Of a stretch of DNA of 64,000 bases, positions 24,098-33,214 are shown piece by piece. The notes under the pieces are model-generated. The model was not told the DNA's origin, made no database searches, and worked only from the letters and a program-made list of their open reading frames with translations. The stretch is from positions 1-64,000 of the forward strand of contig CAYLXC010000001.1 in assembly GCA_964387865.1 (NCBI GenBank), read 5' to 3'. The DNA comes from CAYLXC01 sp964387865 (GTDB taxonomy: Bacteria > Patescibacteriota > Microgenomatia > Daviesbacterales > UBA10151). The position numbers and the translations under genes are program-made. Each line of letters starts with the position of its first letter. Position 1 is the first letter of the stretch.

Positions 24098-24829
24098 TTA
24101 TATTGTAATCGTCCTATTTGCAAGCAAAATCAAAAGCCAACCTAAACCTACCAGTAAAAGCCCTATTGCGAGCCTCATTGTTCCCCTTGCTTCCTGTTTC
24201 CATGCCTTTACTAAATGAAGCTGCATTCCTCCTGCAACCAAAACCAAAATAATAATCAAAGGTAACACAAAAATTATATTATACAGGATCAAAAGCAGGA
24301 AAGCTTGAAAGTTAAAATTTAAAGATAAAAGAGTAATTATTGCAATGTACGGGGCTCCAGTACATGGAAGTTCTACTCCAGCTACAAATGCACCCAAAAT
24401 TATTACCCCAGGAACGGACAAATTTTGTGCCATATCATGAATTTTTTTGGAAAAATATACAGGGATTGACAAAGAAAAACCTCTTCCATACCAAAAATAA
24501 TCCTTAATTTCAATTATTCCAGCCAATGCAACTAAAGACCCAACTGTAATTGAAAGATATTCAGTTACAAAAAGCGGGATTCTAGTTAAAGAGTACAAAA
24601 GACCCAATCCTGCCAGAAGATATGTTAAAAAAATTGCAAATATATAAATACTCCCCAATAGAAGTAATTTACCAGCAGATTGTCTACCACCCAAAACAAC
24701 TGAAACCATCAAAAGTAAAACCCCGATTGCACAAGGATTAATTGAATCAACAGCAGCAGAACCAACTACTACTCCTATTGTGGGTAGGCTGATTTCTCCT
24801 GTGGAAACACCCAAAATATTAGCGTCCAT
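24098..24829 (-). CDS. CcdA/DsbD-type thiol electron transporter
   Basis: Polytopic membrane protein (about six helices, 243 residues) that passes electrons from cytoplasmic thioredoxin to extracytoplasmic thiol proteins. The two conserved membrane cysteines are visible in INPCAIGVLLLM (Cys33) and VELPCTGAPY (Cys156), the CcdA signature. Its start overlaps the stop of the upstream His-rich membrane protein by 11 bp, so the two are coupled and probably work together. Thioredoxin reductase is encoded 4.5 kb away on the same strand. Confidence 0.9.
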   Translation of the reverse strand: MDANILGVSTGEISLPTIGVVVGSAAVDSINPCAIGVLLLMVSVVLGGRQSAGKLLLLGSIYIFAIFLTYLLAGLGLLYSLTRIPLFVTEYLSITVGSLVALAGIIEIKDYFWYGRGFSLSIPVYFSKKIHDMAQNLSVPGVIILGAFVAGVELPCTGAPYIAIITLLSLNFNFQAFLLLILYNIIFVLPLIIILVLVAGGMQLHLVKAWKQEARGTMRLAIGLLLVGLGWLLILLANRTITI

Positions 24830-25640
24830 TTTGTTTCTCCTTGGCTACTTCATAACTTTGACAAAGTTGATCTGTTTTGTCTTTGAGTGGTCCAAATTCA
24901 AAAATAACACAATCTCCGGGCGGTACTTTTTGTTCTGGAGTCATCAGATAATTTTCCGGATCCGCCAGTTCTCGCTGGTTAAAACTTCCTGCTTTATATA
25001 AGAATGCTTGTAATGTTCCGATACCTCCATCCGGACATAAATCACCATCTCTCATTTCAACTACTTCCTCATTTGTGGGAAACTTTAAATACCCTGAATG
25101 CAAATCTCCACCTACAACTTTGAAAAACGCACCTAGAGTAACATCTTGATTGTCAAATACAGCCTCTTCAATATGAATCTTCTTATCATTATGTTCATGT
25201 AAAAGAGGAGAACCCACCTTATTTGAAGGCGGAATTGGATCAATAAGCTCTATTTCTTGACCGCAATACCAGACTTCAAAATCTGCATGCCAATGAACAG
25301 GACCTCCAGTTACGGATTTTGCATTAACATATAAAGTTGAACCCACTAAATATGCACTGTTTGCCAAAATTACCAGAACCATACACACAAACAAAACGGT
25401 TTTCCATAAAGCATTATTATTATCCTCCACTACTTCAACTTCTGGAGCGGGTGGTGGAATAGTTGGTGATTTTCTACCAACTTTACTTAAAATTACAGCT
25501 AAAATGGTTAAGAGAAAAAGAGCTGTTGCTGCAAGTAATGTAAAATTAATCTGATTGGTTCGGACAATTTCTGTAAGTGATGGCTCAATTACTTCTATAA
25601 CTTCTTCTCCTTCATGAGCCAAAACAGTAAATAAACCCAT
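24819..25640 (-). CDS. Membrane-anchored protein with GPVHWHADFEVW domain, CcdA partner
   Basis: A 273-residue protein with two hydrophobic segments (about residues 33-54 and 82-105) and a C-terminal extracytoplasmic domain. That domain has PVHWHADFEVWYCG, LLHEHNDKKIHIEE and TLGAFF, so several His plus Cys residues could bind a metal. Further cysteines (DLCPDGG, GDCVIF, QLC) could form disulfides maintained by the coupled CcdA. I know this type of sequence as a conserved hypothetical in CPR bacteria, without an assigned activity. It is the first gene of the pair and is divergent from the P-type ATPase (about 60 bp apart). Confidence 0.7.
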   Translation of the reverse strand: MGLFTVLAHEGEEVIEVIEPSLTEIVRTNQINFTLLAATALFLLTILAVILSKVGRKSPTIPPPAPEVEVVEDNNNALWKTVLFVCMVLVILANSAYLVGSTLYVNAKSVTGGPVHWHADFEVWYCGQEIELIDPIPPSNKVGSPLLHEHNDKKIHIEEAVFDNQDVTLGAFFKVVGGDLHSGYLKFPTNEEVVEMRDGDLCPDGGIGTLQAFLYKAGSFNQRELADPENYLMTPEQKVPPGDCVIFEFGPLKDKTDQLCQSYEVAKEKQNGR

Positions 25641-25702
25641 TAATTAAATATATCACCCTTTTCAGTTTCATGTAAATGTTGCCAGTGTTAATATGGATAT
25701 AC

Positions 25703-28339
25703 ATGGAAAAAGCATTTCAGAAAACTGCTGAAGAAGTTTCAAGAGAGCTTAAAACTGATCTTAAAAAGGGTTTAAGTTCCAGTGAGGCCTTAAACAGGCT
25801 AAAAAAATATGGTCCTAATACTATTAAGGAGGAGGGTGGCAAAAATCCTTTTGCAATTTTTACTTCTCAATTTACAAGTTTTCTAATAATTATTTTATTT
25901 GCGGCATCCATCATATCATTCGCCCTAGGAGAGACAATAGATGCTGCTTTAATTATGGCAATTGTTATATTAAACGGCATTGTAGGCTTTATCCAAGAAT
26001 ACAAAGTAGAAAAAATAATCCAGCAGCTTAAAAAATTAGTGACTACGGATATTCAAGTCTTAAGGGACGGTTTATTGCAGAAAATTCCAAGTTCCCAACT
26101 TGTTCCCGGAGACTTGATTGTTTTGGAAGAAGGACAAAAAGTTCCAGCTGACATCAGGTTAAGTGAGGCGTTTAATCTTGAGACAAATGAAGCATCTCTA
26201 ACAGGTGAATCAACCCCTGTTTCAAAAGACATTAAGACTTTAGGGGATAAGACAATCCTCGCTGATAGAGTGAATATGCTTTTTTCAGGAACCATAGTTT
26301 CGACAGGCAGGGGTATAGGAATTGTTACTGCAACCGGTATGACTACAGAAATTGGAAAAATCGCCCATCTTGTTTCAGTTGAAAAAGAACAACTTACTCC
26401 TATGCAGGAAAAACTTAATAATTTGGGTAAAACTATCAGTAGGATCGTCCTTGTTATAGCAGCTTTAATTGGAATTGAACAATTTTTGTTTGGACAAAAT
26501 GTACTCAATTCTTTAATCTCTGCAATTGCTCTTGGTGTTGCAGCTATCCCTGAAGGTCTACCTGCTGTTGTTACTATTTCCCTAGCTTTTGGAACAAAAA
26601 GATTACTAAAACAAAAATCTTTGATCAGAAACTTGGCTGCAGCAGAAACCTTAGGTTCAACAGACATAATTTGTGCAGATAAGACCGGAACTTTAACCGA
26701 GGGAGAAATGAAAGTGACGCATATTTATGTTAACCACACCGTCATTGCGAGCGAAGCGAAGCAATCTCAAAACATGGACAAGATTGCTTCGTCGTCTACG
26801 ACTCCTCGCAATGACAATACTGCGTTAGAGAAAATTTTAACTTATGGCCTTTTAGCAAGCAATGCAAGAATAAGCGGGGATAAAATAATAGGTGATTCAA
26901 CAGAAGCAGCACTAGTTAAAGCAGCCACAGACAATGGCTTTAATCAGGAAACACTATTAAATTCACATCCAAGGATTTCTGAAATTCCATTTTCATCGAA
27001 TAGAAAAATGATGTCTGTTTTGGTCAGGAGTGATAATAAGAATATTCTAATTTCCAAGGGAGCAACAGAAACAATTCTTGAAAAGTGTACAAAAATAGAA
27101 ATAAACGGCACGGTGGAAAGTTTATCAGAAGAGCACAAAAAGAAGATTTTGGAAGTCCAAAATAATTTTGCAAATGAAGCACTTCGAGTTTTGGCTATAG
27201 CATATGGCTCTGAAGAAAAAGAAGAAAGTCTTATCTTCTTGGGTTTACAGGGGATGATTGATCCTCCAAGAGAAGGAGTAAGGGAGGCTATCGAAACTTG
27301 CCAAAAACAAGCAGGGATCAGGGTCATTATGATTACAGGCGACCACTTGCTTACAGCAGAGGCAATTGCCAAACAAATTGGGATAGAAGGCAGAAGTATC
27401 ACAGGAGAAGACCTTGACAAAATATCCGATGAGAAGTTTCAAAAAGATGTTGAGGAAATTTCAATTTATGCAAGAGTTAATCCTGAACATAAAATAAGAA
27501 TTATTAAAGCCTTAAAAGCACACGGCCACCAGGTAGCCATGACAGGAGACGGGGTAAATGATGCCCCTGCTCTAAAGGCTGCAGACATTGGGATTGCTAT
27601 GGGAATTACTGGAACCGATGTTTCTAAGCAAGCATCCGATATGATCCTTTTGGATGATCATTTCACAACGATTGTTTCTGCTGTCAAAGAAGGCAGGGCT
27701 ATTTTTGATAATATAAGAAAATTTGTAAATTATTTGCTTTCCTCAAATATTATGGAGGTTTTGGTCATATCATTTGCTGTAATTTTAGGTGGCGGGCATC
27801 TTCCGCTTCTTCCAATCCACCTTCTTTGGATAAATCTTATTACAGATGGATTACCTGCAATAGCCTTAGGTGTTGATCCTCCAAGGAAAAATATTATGGA
27901 TCTTCCGCCACAAAAATTTAGGGAAGAAATTGTGGGTGGAAGATTTTTAGGACCGCTAATTGTTGTGAGTGTTTTATTAACTGCAGCAATTTTGGCAATA
28001 TTTTTGATTTATGAAAAAGATCCAATATATGAACAAACTATGGTTTTTACAAGCATAGTTTTATATGAGATGTTGAGGATTATTGCCATAAGATCTGAAT
28101 ATAAACTACCATTTTTCTCAAACCCTTATTTAATCATTGCAATAACTGGATCACTTATCTTACAACTTATTATTTTATACTTGCCACTCTCTTTTGCAGG
28201 AACAAGCTTACAAGAACTTTTCAAAGTTGCGCCCTTACATATTCAAGACTGGTTACTGCTTATTGGAATTGGTCTTTTCTTGCTTTTTGCCATGAGAATT
28301 CTGATAGTAAAACCAATATTTAACTGGTTTCGCTCTTGA
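25703..28339 (+). CDS. Cation-transporting P-type ATPase, Ca2+/Na+ type (P2)
   Basis: ATP-driven cation pump of the SERCA/PMR1-like P2 group. Motifs in order are the actuator loop ASLTGESTPVSK, PEGLPAVVTI in helix M4, the phosphorylation site DKTGTLTEG (Asp about residue 326), MITGDHLLTAEAIA, MTGDGVNDAPALKAADIGIAMG, and six C-terminal membrane helices. About 878 residues, full length. The start at 25703 (MEKAFQKTAEEV) is preferred, since the frame from 25676 only adds a few hydrophobic residues. A palindromic element (26743-26815) is translated in frame in the nucleotide-binding domain. A Cys-rich miniprotein gene follows 34 bp downstream. Confidence 0.94.
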   Translation: MEKAFQKTAEEVSRELKTDLKKGLSSSEALNRLKKYGPNTIKEEGGKNPFAIFTSQFTSFLIIILFAASIISFALGETIDAALIMAIVILNGIVGFIQEYKVEKIIQQLKKLVTTDIQVLRDGLLQKIPSSQLVPGDLIVLEEGQKVPADIRLSEAFNLETNEASLTGESTPVSKDIKTLGDKTILADRVNMLFSGTIVSTGRGIGIVTATGMTTEIGKIAHLVSVEKEQLTPMQEKLNNLGKTISRIVLVIAALIGIEQFLFGQNVLNSLISAIALGVAAIPEGLPAVVTISLAFGTKRLLKQKSLIRNLAAAETLGSTDIICADKTGTLTEGEMKVTHIYVNHTVIASEAKQSQNMDKIASSSTTPRNDNTALEKILTYGLLASNARISGDKIIGDSTEAALVKAATDNGFNQETLLNSHPRISEIPFSSNRKMMSVLVRSDNKNILISKGATETILEKCTKIEINGTVESLSEEHKKKILEVQNNFANEALRVLAIAYGSEEKEESLIFLGLQGMIDPPREGVREAIETCQKQAGIRVIMITGDHLLTAEAIAKQIGIEGRSITGEDLDKISDEKFQKDVEEISIYARVNPEHKIRIIKALKAHGHQVAMTGDGVNDAPALKAADIGIAMGITGTDVSKQASDMILLDDHFTTIVSAVKEGRAIFDNIRKFVNYLLSSNIMEVLVISFAVILGGGHLPLLPIHLLWINLITDGLPAIALGVDPPRKNIMDLPPQKFREEIVGGRFLGPLIVVSVLLTAAILAIFLIYEKDPIYEQTMVFTSIVLYEMLRIIAIRSEYKLPFFSNPYLIIAITGSLILQLIILYLPLSFAGTSLQELFKVAPLHIQDWLLLIGIGLFLLFAMRILIVKPIFNWFRS
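26743..26815. repeat. Palindromic element inserted in frame in the P-type ATPase
   Basis: GTCATTGCGAG at the left and CTCGCAATGAC at the right enclose GCGAAGCGAAGCAATC...GATTGCTTCGTCG. It is translated as about 24 extra residues (VIASEAKQS...TTPRNDN) between the DKTGT region and the N-domain, in a position where loops vary. Confidence 0.75.
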
Positions 28340-28373
28340 CTGACGACTCTTAACTTTGGTAGTCTAGCATGAT

Positions 28374-28556
28374 ATGGCAGATGATACGGCTCCACAAACT
28401 CAACAACCAGCTCAAGCTGAAACAGTGGAAAAAAGATGTATTAAATGTGGCAAAATCATAAGGCCTGATCAACAATATACTCACCAGGGCCAGGTTTATT
28501 GTTGTGATAAATGCTGCAAAATTAAAAATACCCCGGGAGTCTGCGAATTTTGCTAA
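28374..28556 (+). CDS. Cys-rich miniprotein, metallothionein-like
   Basis: A 60-residue protein with a Gln/Ala/Thr-rich N-terminus and eight cysteines in the last 40 residues, arranged CxxC, CC, CC and CxxC (KRCIKCGK, YCCDKCCK, GVCEFC). This could bind one or two zinc or copper ions. It follows the P-type ATPase by 34 bp in the same direction. I do not know a function; metal storage or delivery is a guess from composition and position. Confidence 0.7.
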   Translation: MADDTAPQTQQPAQAETVEKRCIKCGKIIRPDQQYTHQGQVYCCDKCCKIKNTPGVCEFC

Positions 28557-28768
28557 GTTTTTCTAAACCACTTTCTCATTAAACCCTTAAACTTATCATG
28601 ATCAACAATAAGCTCACTAAAGATTGCAAATGGTAAAGCTACAAAAAAAGCAATCCAAAATACCCTAAAATCTATTGGCTCATTGGTTACCAAAAAGATT
28701 GCAATTAAATCCTCTGCTACTCCTAAAATTATTCCAACTATAAAAAATTCCAGGAATCTATTTAGCAT
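28553..28768 (-). CDS. Small membrane protein, unknown
   Basis: A 71-residue protein (from ATG 28768) with two hydrophobic segments (LEFFIVGIILGVAEDLIAIFLV and FWIAFFVALPFAIF) separated by a short loop, and a basic C-terminus. It is encoded 7 bp downstream of the 184-aa membrane protein and is probably co-transcribed with it. Its last codon overlaps the 3' end of the convergent Cys-rich gene. Confidence 0.6.
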   Translation of the reverse strand: MLNRFLEFFIVGIILGVAEDLIAIFLVTNEPIDFRVFWIAFFVALPFAIFSELIVDHDKFKGLMRKWFRKT

Positions 28769-28775
28769 AATTAAA

Positions 28776-29330
28776 TCATAACACTTTAGCAACCGATGCA
28801 ATCATGAGTATCCCGATAGAATTTGAAAGATATGAAATTAATATAAAACGCGCATCAGACATTCTTGACATCCCAAGTAAAGAAACTCCCAGTTCATCCG
28901 GTAGGGGGGAGGCAATAATAAGTACACCAATTATTGGAAGTGTCCAGGCTATATATTTTGAATGAAGCAATGCTTTAATATGCGATGTTTCCTGTTTACC
29001 AAAAAGCATGGCCAATTCATCCTGCAAATGACTCCTTACCAGCTTAAAAACCAAATAGTCTCCCATAACAGCTCCGACACCACCAATCAACCCAAGCGCC
29101 ACAGGATTAATATTTTCAGTTAAAATCGCTATAACTGCCACAGATATTGCCACTGTAAAGGAGGAAACAAAAAGACCCCCTGATACTAATGCACCTATAT
29201 ATTCTAGAGATCCCAAATTAAGAAGCCAATCTTTGAACGCCTGGTTTTGCACCAATATAATAGCGATAAAAACGCTTACTAAAATAGCGGTCAGATATGG
29301 ATATTTCCACTTCTTCCAAAATTTAGGCAT
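28776..29330 (-). CDS. Polytopic membrane protein, possibly DedA/VTT-like
   Basis: A 184-residue protein with about five hydrophobic segments. GGVGAVMGDYLVFKLVR and the helix pair after it resemble the re-entrant region of DedA/SNARE-associated proteins, though the match is loose. Its start overlaps the thioredoxin reductase stop by 8 bp, so the two genes are in one operon with the small membrane protein downstream. Confidence 0.55.
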   Translation of the reverse strand: MPKFWKKWKYPYLTAILVSVFIAIILVQNQAFKDWLLNLGSLEYIGALVSGGLFVSSFTVAISVAVIAILTENINPVALGLIGGVGAVMGDYLVFKLVRSHLQDELAMLFGKQETSHIKALLHSKYIAWTLPIIGVLIIASPLPDELGVSLLGMSRMSDARFILISYLSNSIGILMIASVAKVL

Positions 29331-30450
29331 CGTGTTTTTCTGCTGCTGGAGATTGTTTTTCCCGCTTCAAAAGATAATTATATGCGGCTAAAGCAGCCCT
29401 CACACCATCTCCTGCTGAAATATTATTTTGTTTATAAGGATCATCTGTTACATCACCTGCTGCAAAAATCCCGGGATGGGATGTTGAAGCATGTTTGGCA
29501 TTTATCATAATTTCTCCATGATCATTAAGTTGAACCAAACTTTTAACAATTTCGGAATTTGGAACAGAACCAATCTCAACAAAAATTCCCCCAACATCCA
29601 AAACTTTTTCCTCATTAGTTTTTAACTCTTTTACTTTAATCCCTGTGACAAGTTGATCGCCAATAACTTCCACAGTCTGTGTGTTAAGCAATGCACCTTT
29701 AAATTTGGGGTTTTTCTGTAATTCCTGATATGTTTTCTGATCTCCTCGAATAGATTCTCCACGCTCTAAGAGAGTCATTTCAGATGCATATGGAAAAAGG
29801 TCCTGAACTGCTTCCAATCCTGCATTTCCTCCACCAACAACAGCAACCTTTTTATCCCTAAATAAGGGAGCATCACAAGTTGAGCAATATGCCACACCTT
29901 TTCCTGCAAATTTATCTTCCCCGGGAATTCCCATTTTTCTTCTTCTTGCACCGGAAGCAACAATTATGGTTTTTCCACGATATACTTGTCCTGAGCCTGT
30001 CGAAGGATCTGTGCTCACTTCAAAATCACACATTCGGTCGCCAGAGGCGACCTCAGTGCAAGCAATACTTTTAACCGCAGTTACCTTCTCAGGAGATTTA
30101 ACTTCCAAAACATCAGGATATGATCGAACATGTGCTTCCAGTTTTTTGGCTAAATCTATTCCAGAAACATGAGCATCTCCAATCCAGTTTTGAATATCAT
30201 CAGAAACAATACTTTGCCCCCCAAAAGATTCTGTAATAAGAAGGGATTTCATCTGCTTTCTGGCAACATAAACAGCTGCGGCAGCTGCCGCAGGCCCTCC
30301 GCCAATAATAATCACATCGTATAAAGTACCTACTGGCTGAAGCTGTGGCTTAGGTTCATAAGCTGCAATTATCTTTGGATCAAACGGGGGAAATCCAGTT
30401 TTTAAATCAGGCTGGATAGGAATTGGCGTTTGAGTATCCTGAGTGTCCAT
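29323..30450 (-). CDS. trxB: Thioredoxin reductase
   Basis: Flavoprotein that reduces thioredoxin with NADPH in the cytoplasm. FAD-binding GGGPAAAAAAVYVAR lies near residue 50, the redox pair in AYCSTCDAP near residue 190, the NADPH site VVGGGNAGLEA follows, and the C-terminal FAD contact is FAAGDVTDDPYKQ. It is about 50 residues longer than usual. Part is a Pro-rich N-terminus and part comes from two in-frame palindromes: GGTCGCCAGAGGCGACC at 30036-30052 (EVASGD) and one at 29988-30008 (PSTGSGQ). These lie between the FAD and NADPH domains. Functionally it may feed the CcdA system nearby. Confidence 0.94.
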   Translation of the reverse strand: MDTQDTQTPIPIQPDLKTGFPPFDPKIIAAYEPKPQLQPVGTLYDVIIIGGGPAAAAAAVYVARKQMKSLLITESFGGQSIVSDDIQNWIGDAHVSGIDLAKKLEAHVRSYPDVLEVKSPEKVTAVKSIACTEVASGDRMCDFEVSTDPSTGSGQVYRGKTIIVASGARRRKMGIPGEDKFAGKGVAYCSTCDAPLFRDKKVAVVGGGNAGLEAVQDLFPYASEMTLLERGESIRGDQKTYQELQKNPKFKGALLNTQTVEVIGDQLVTGIKVKELKTNEEKVLDVGGIFVEIGSVPNSEIVKSLVQLNDHGEIMINAKHASTSHPGIFAAGDVTDDPYKQNNISAGDGVRAALAAYNYLLKREKQSPAAEKHDA

Positions 30451-30481
30451 TATATTCCACTATAAACCATGCCACTTAGGC

Positions 30482-30600
30482 TTGACAAGTCTGACTTGTC
30501 TTGTCCAGAATCTTTTTCTGAAAGTGCAAGGAGCGAAGTCACAAGTACCAAAAAATTGTGACGAGCGACCAAACTTGGTTACAAAAGTATCATTAAGAAT
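30482..30600. repeat. Intergenic repeat cluster
   Basis: GACAAGTCTGACTTGTC (30484-30500) is a near-perfect palindrome. A sister, GCCAAGTCAGACTTGGC, lies at 33319-33335, with the outer pair changed from A-T to C-G on both sides. GTGACGAGCGA nearby also recurs at about 33374. No gene is visible in 30451-30606. Confidence 0.6.
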
Positions 30601-30606
30601 TAAGAA

Positions 30607-31566
30607 CTATTTTTTAACAGGGGTTACCGGAGATCTGCCTGAAAGAACTTCTATTATATTTTTTGCAGCCAGCTCACCCATAGCTGATCTGGCCTCAATT
30701 GTTGCTGATGCTATATGGGGAGTTAATACTACATTAGGTAATTCAGCCAACCCAGGGGCCCATTTTGGTTCTGTTTCTCCAACATCTAAAGCAGCACCCG
30801 CTATCACTTTATTCTTCAAAGCTTCGACAAGCTCAGCCTCTGCGACCACAGGACCTCTGGATGTGTTTACTAAATATGCTGTAGGCTTCATCATCTTCAG
30901 CCTTTCTGCATTTATTAAATGTTTTGTGGAATCCAAAAGGGGAACATGAACAGAAACTACGTCAGCCTCTTTCAAAAGTTCTTCAGCAGTGGCTTTAAAT
31001 TGTGCCCCCACTTTACCCTCAAAATCCGGATTTTTCTTAATATCATAATAAATTACATTCATTCCAAAAGCTTTTCCAATTTCTGCAACCCGCGAGCCAA
31101 TGCGTCCTAATCCCAAAACCCCCAAAGTTTTTCCTTTTAACTCCATCCCCAACATTACCTCCGGCCCAAATTTTGAGGATTCGGTTTGAGCCAATTTATT
31201 AGCTTCAACAATCCTTCGGGTGATTACCATTATCAGTGCGAATGCATGTTCTGCAACAGCCTCGGTTAAGACATCAGGAGTGTTAGTGGCGGCAATATTG
31301 TGCGACGACAGGGCAGGGAGATCAAAATTATCAGTTCCAACTGCAAAATTTGCAACTATTTTAAGTTGAGGCCCACAAGCGTTGATGAATTCCTGATCAA
31401 CCTTATCAGTAAGCATTGTCAGTACCCCGTCAGCACCTTGTATAAAATTTAAAAGCTCCTGCCTCTCCAAAGCCCTATCATGGGGTGAAACAACCACCTC
31501 AAACCCACCCTCCTGCAGCATTTTTATCCCGTTCCCCGGAATTTTCCTGGTAACTACAACTTTCAT
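30607..31566 (-). CDS. D-isomer specific 2-hydroxyacid dehydrogenase
   Basis: NAD(P)-dependent oxidoreductase of the glyoxylate reductase/phosphoglycerate dehydrogenase family (319 residues). The Rossmann motif is VLGLGRIGSRVAEIGKAFGM (about residue 150). Catalytic Arg is in NTSRGPVV (about 238), Glu in the GAALDVGETEP region and His in LTPHIASAT (about 283). The substrate cannot be fixed from sequence. A TATAAT lies 8 bp before the ATG, so the message is probably nearly leaderless. A diverged copy of its first 17 codons lies 1.6 kb upstream at 33115-33162. Confidence 0.92.
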   Translation of the reverse strand: MKVVVTRKIPGNGIKMLQEGGFEVVVSPHDRALERQELLNFIQGADGVLTMLTDKVDQEFINACGPQLKIVANFAVGTDNFDLPALSSHNIAATNTPDVLTEAVAEHAFALIMVITRRIVEANKLAQTESSKFGPEVMLGMELKGKTLGVLGLGRIGSRVAEIGKAFGMNVIYYDIKKNPDFEGKVGAQFKATAEELLKEADVVSVHVPLLDSTKHLINAERLKMMKPTAYLVNTSRGPVVAEAELVEALKNKVIAGAALDVGETEPKWAPGLAELPNVVLTPHIASATIEARSAMGELAAKNIIEVLSGRSPVTPVKK

Positions 31567-31631
31567 CTATAACTATTATACAATTAAGGAGGCTTTATTT
31601 AGCAAGATATTATCCCAAATCTACAATTTAA

Positions 31632-33065
31632 TTATATTTCAGCAGGTCTTTGAAATTCTTGAGACCCATCCGCGGAAGAGGAATCGGCGTTACTTTGTTT
31701 GGCAAAAATAAATGCTGCTCTTAAGCGACCTCTGCGTGGTTTAACTGTGTAATCTTCTTGTAGTGACTGAAAAACATCATTTCCTTCATCAATTAGTAAA
31801 ACATCACGAGCTCCAGCGCTTATCATATTTTGGGCCATTCCTTCAAGAGTTTGACCAACATTGCCTGCTAATCCACCAGCTGCTGAAGCAATAATATTCC
31901 CGTTATCATTAAGTCCTAACATTGTATATGCATATACATTTCTTTGAAGATATATTTCCATATAATTATCTGAATATTCTCTCCATTCACCTCTTGCTCT
32001 GGGAGAGTGAGAAACCTCTTCGCTTTTTAATTCCCTATATCCTCCTCCACTTGTTGTGGCTAACGCGGCTCTAACAAGATCCCAACTCGCTCCCATAGTA
32101 TGGAATTGCCTATTAAGTAAAATCGGTTCTGTCAGGGCATATCTTAATAAGTTCTCATTACCCTCAGCCCTCATCTCTCTTTCACCTAACCATACATCAT
32201 CCTCTCTCTCATCCCCAAAGAGAAACCTGGGACGTTTTGGATTACTTATGCCTGGAAAATCAATGTCTGGATTTATATTAGGAAGTTTGAAAAGGTGCCT
32301 TATATCTTCAAATTGATTAACTATATGCCTAAAATCTTCTATTTGCCCTCCAGCTACAAGGCGCTGACCAAAAATAGCAAATTCAATATCATCTTTCAAA
32401 TCATTACTTTGTCCTGATCTTTTAATGTTATCACTATATAGATTAAATTTTAATGGTTCAATTGAATACCCCCTTTCATTTTTCCATTTAACCAAACATG
32501 TGTAACTTCTTTCTTGAAAAGGTTCTTCTCTTCTGTAAAGGAAAGTAGGTACGCCTCCTGTAAATTCTGAGTTAACAAATCCTATAAACCAGCTGTTCAT
32601 AGTTAAATTCCCACATCCCTGTGCTCCAATTAATTGGAATTTTGGATTATAAATCTTATTAAATTCAGAAATATAATCAGGAGTATTTAGAAGCTCTTGA
32701 ATCCATTCATCTAAAACATCATCAGGGTCCCTTCTTAACTCATCAGCTATTCTTCTTCTAAATTTTTCGTTCTTCTTTTTTGTATTCAGAGAATTTATCT
32801 CAAGATTTAAAGCATAATCTCTGTCTAGGAGCCAAGATCCACGCCTTTGTTCGTCTGGATCTGTAATTCTTCTACTAGCTGTATCATCCCACATCCATGG
32901 GGATCCGATACCATCACGATATATTCCTCTCCCTTTTCCATTCTCAATACCTTTTGAAAAAAGCAGAAAAAGATCCTCTCTGTCAGAAGTATATTGGGGT
33001 CCTGTTTTTAATGTAACTATGCTTGTTGGAACAAGCAAGTGTCTCTCAGGCATATTAAACTTCAA
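31632..33065 (-). CDS. Hypothetical protein with NAGPA-like (phosphodiester glycosidase) C-terminus
   Basis: A 477-residue protein of unknown function; a start at 33053 (MPERHLLVP) is also possible since 33065 is TTG. The N-terminal two thirds is not recognised. The C-terminal part (about residues 385-450: YTMLGLNDNGNIIASAAGG..., TLEGMAQNMISAGARDVLLIDEG) follows the pattern of phosphodiester glycosidase/NAGPA domains, where a Gly-rich strand precedes an Asp-containing loop. No signal peptide is visible, unusual for that family. It sits between an intact dehydrogenase gene and a remnant of that gene's 5' end, so it appears to be an inserted cassette. Confidence 0.6.
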   Translation of the reverse strand: MKFNMPERHLLVPTSIVTLKTGPQYTSDREDLFLLFSKGIENGKGRGIYRDGIGSPWMWDDTASRRITDPDEQRRGSWLLDRDYALNLEINSLNTKKKNEKFRRRIADELRRDPDDVLDEWIQELLNTPDYISEFNKIYNPKFQLIGAQGCGNLTMNSWFIGFVNSEFTGGVPTFLYRREEPFQERSYTCLVKWKNERGYSIEPLKFNLYSDNIKRSGQSNDLKDDIEFAIFGQRLVAGGQIEDFRHIVNQFEDIRHLFKLPNINPDIDFPGISNPKRPRFLFGDEREDDVWLGEREMRAEGNENLLRYALTEPILLNRQFHTMGASWDLVRAALATTSGGGYRELKSEEVSHSPRARGEWREYSDNYMEIYLQRNVYAYTMLGLNDNGNIIASAAGGLAGNVGQTLEGMAQNMISAGARDVLLIDEGNDVFQSLQEDYTVKPRRGRLRAAFIFAKQSNADSSSADGSQEFQRPAEI

Positions 33066-33114
33066 TCAGGCAGTTTAATATTTTGAGTATACCACACATT
33101 TACAAATTTAATAG

Positions 33115-33162
33115 CATCTTTATCCCATTTCCCGGAATTTTCCTAGTCACAACAACTTTCAT
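33115..33162 (-). pseudogene. Remnant: 5' end of the 2-hydroxyacid dehydrogenase gene
   Basis: Encodes MKVVVTRKIPGNGIKM, the same first 16 residues as the intact gene at 31566 (the next codon also matches), with about 85% DNA identity, mostly silent differences. After this the match ends. An AT-rich promoter-like TATAATG precedes it. It marks the far border of the 31.6-33.1 kb cassette. Confidence 0.85.
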
Positions 33163-33214
33163 CTTCTATTTTCATTATATATGCATGCAATTAGTTATGT
33201 CACCAAGAAAATTT

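Noticed and set aside
26053..26667. 204-codon minus-strand frame inside the P-type ATPase
   Set aside because: Antisense shadow of the pump's actuator and M4 regions, composition of reversed membrane codons.
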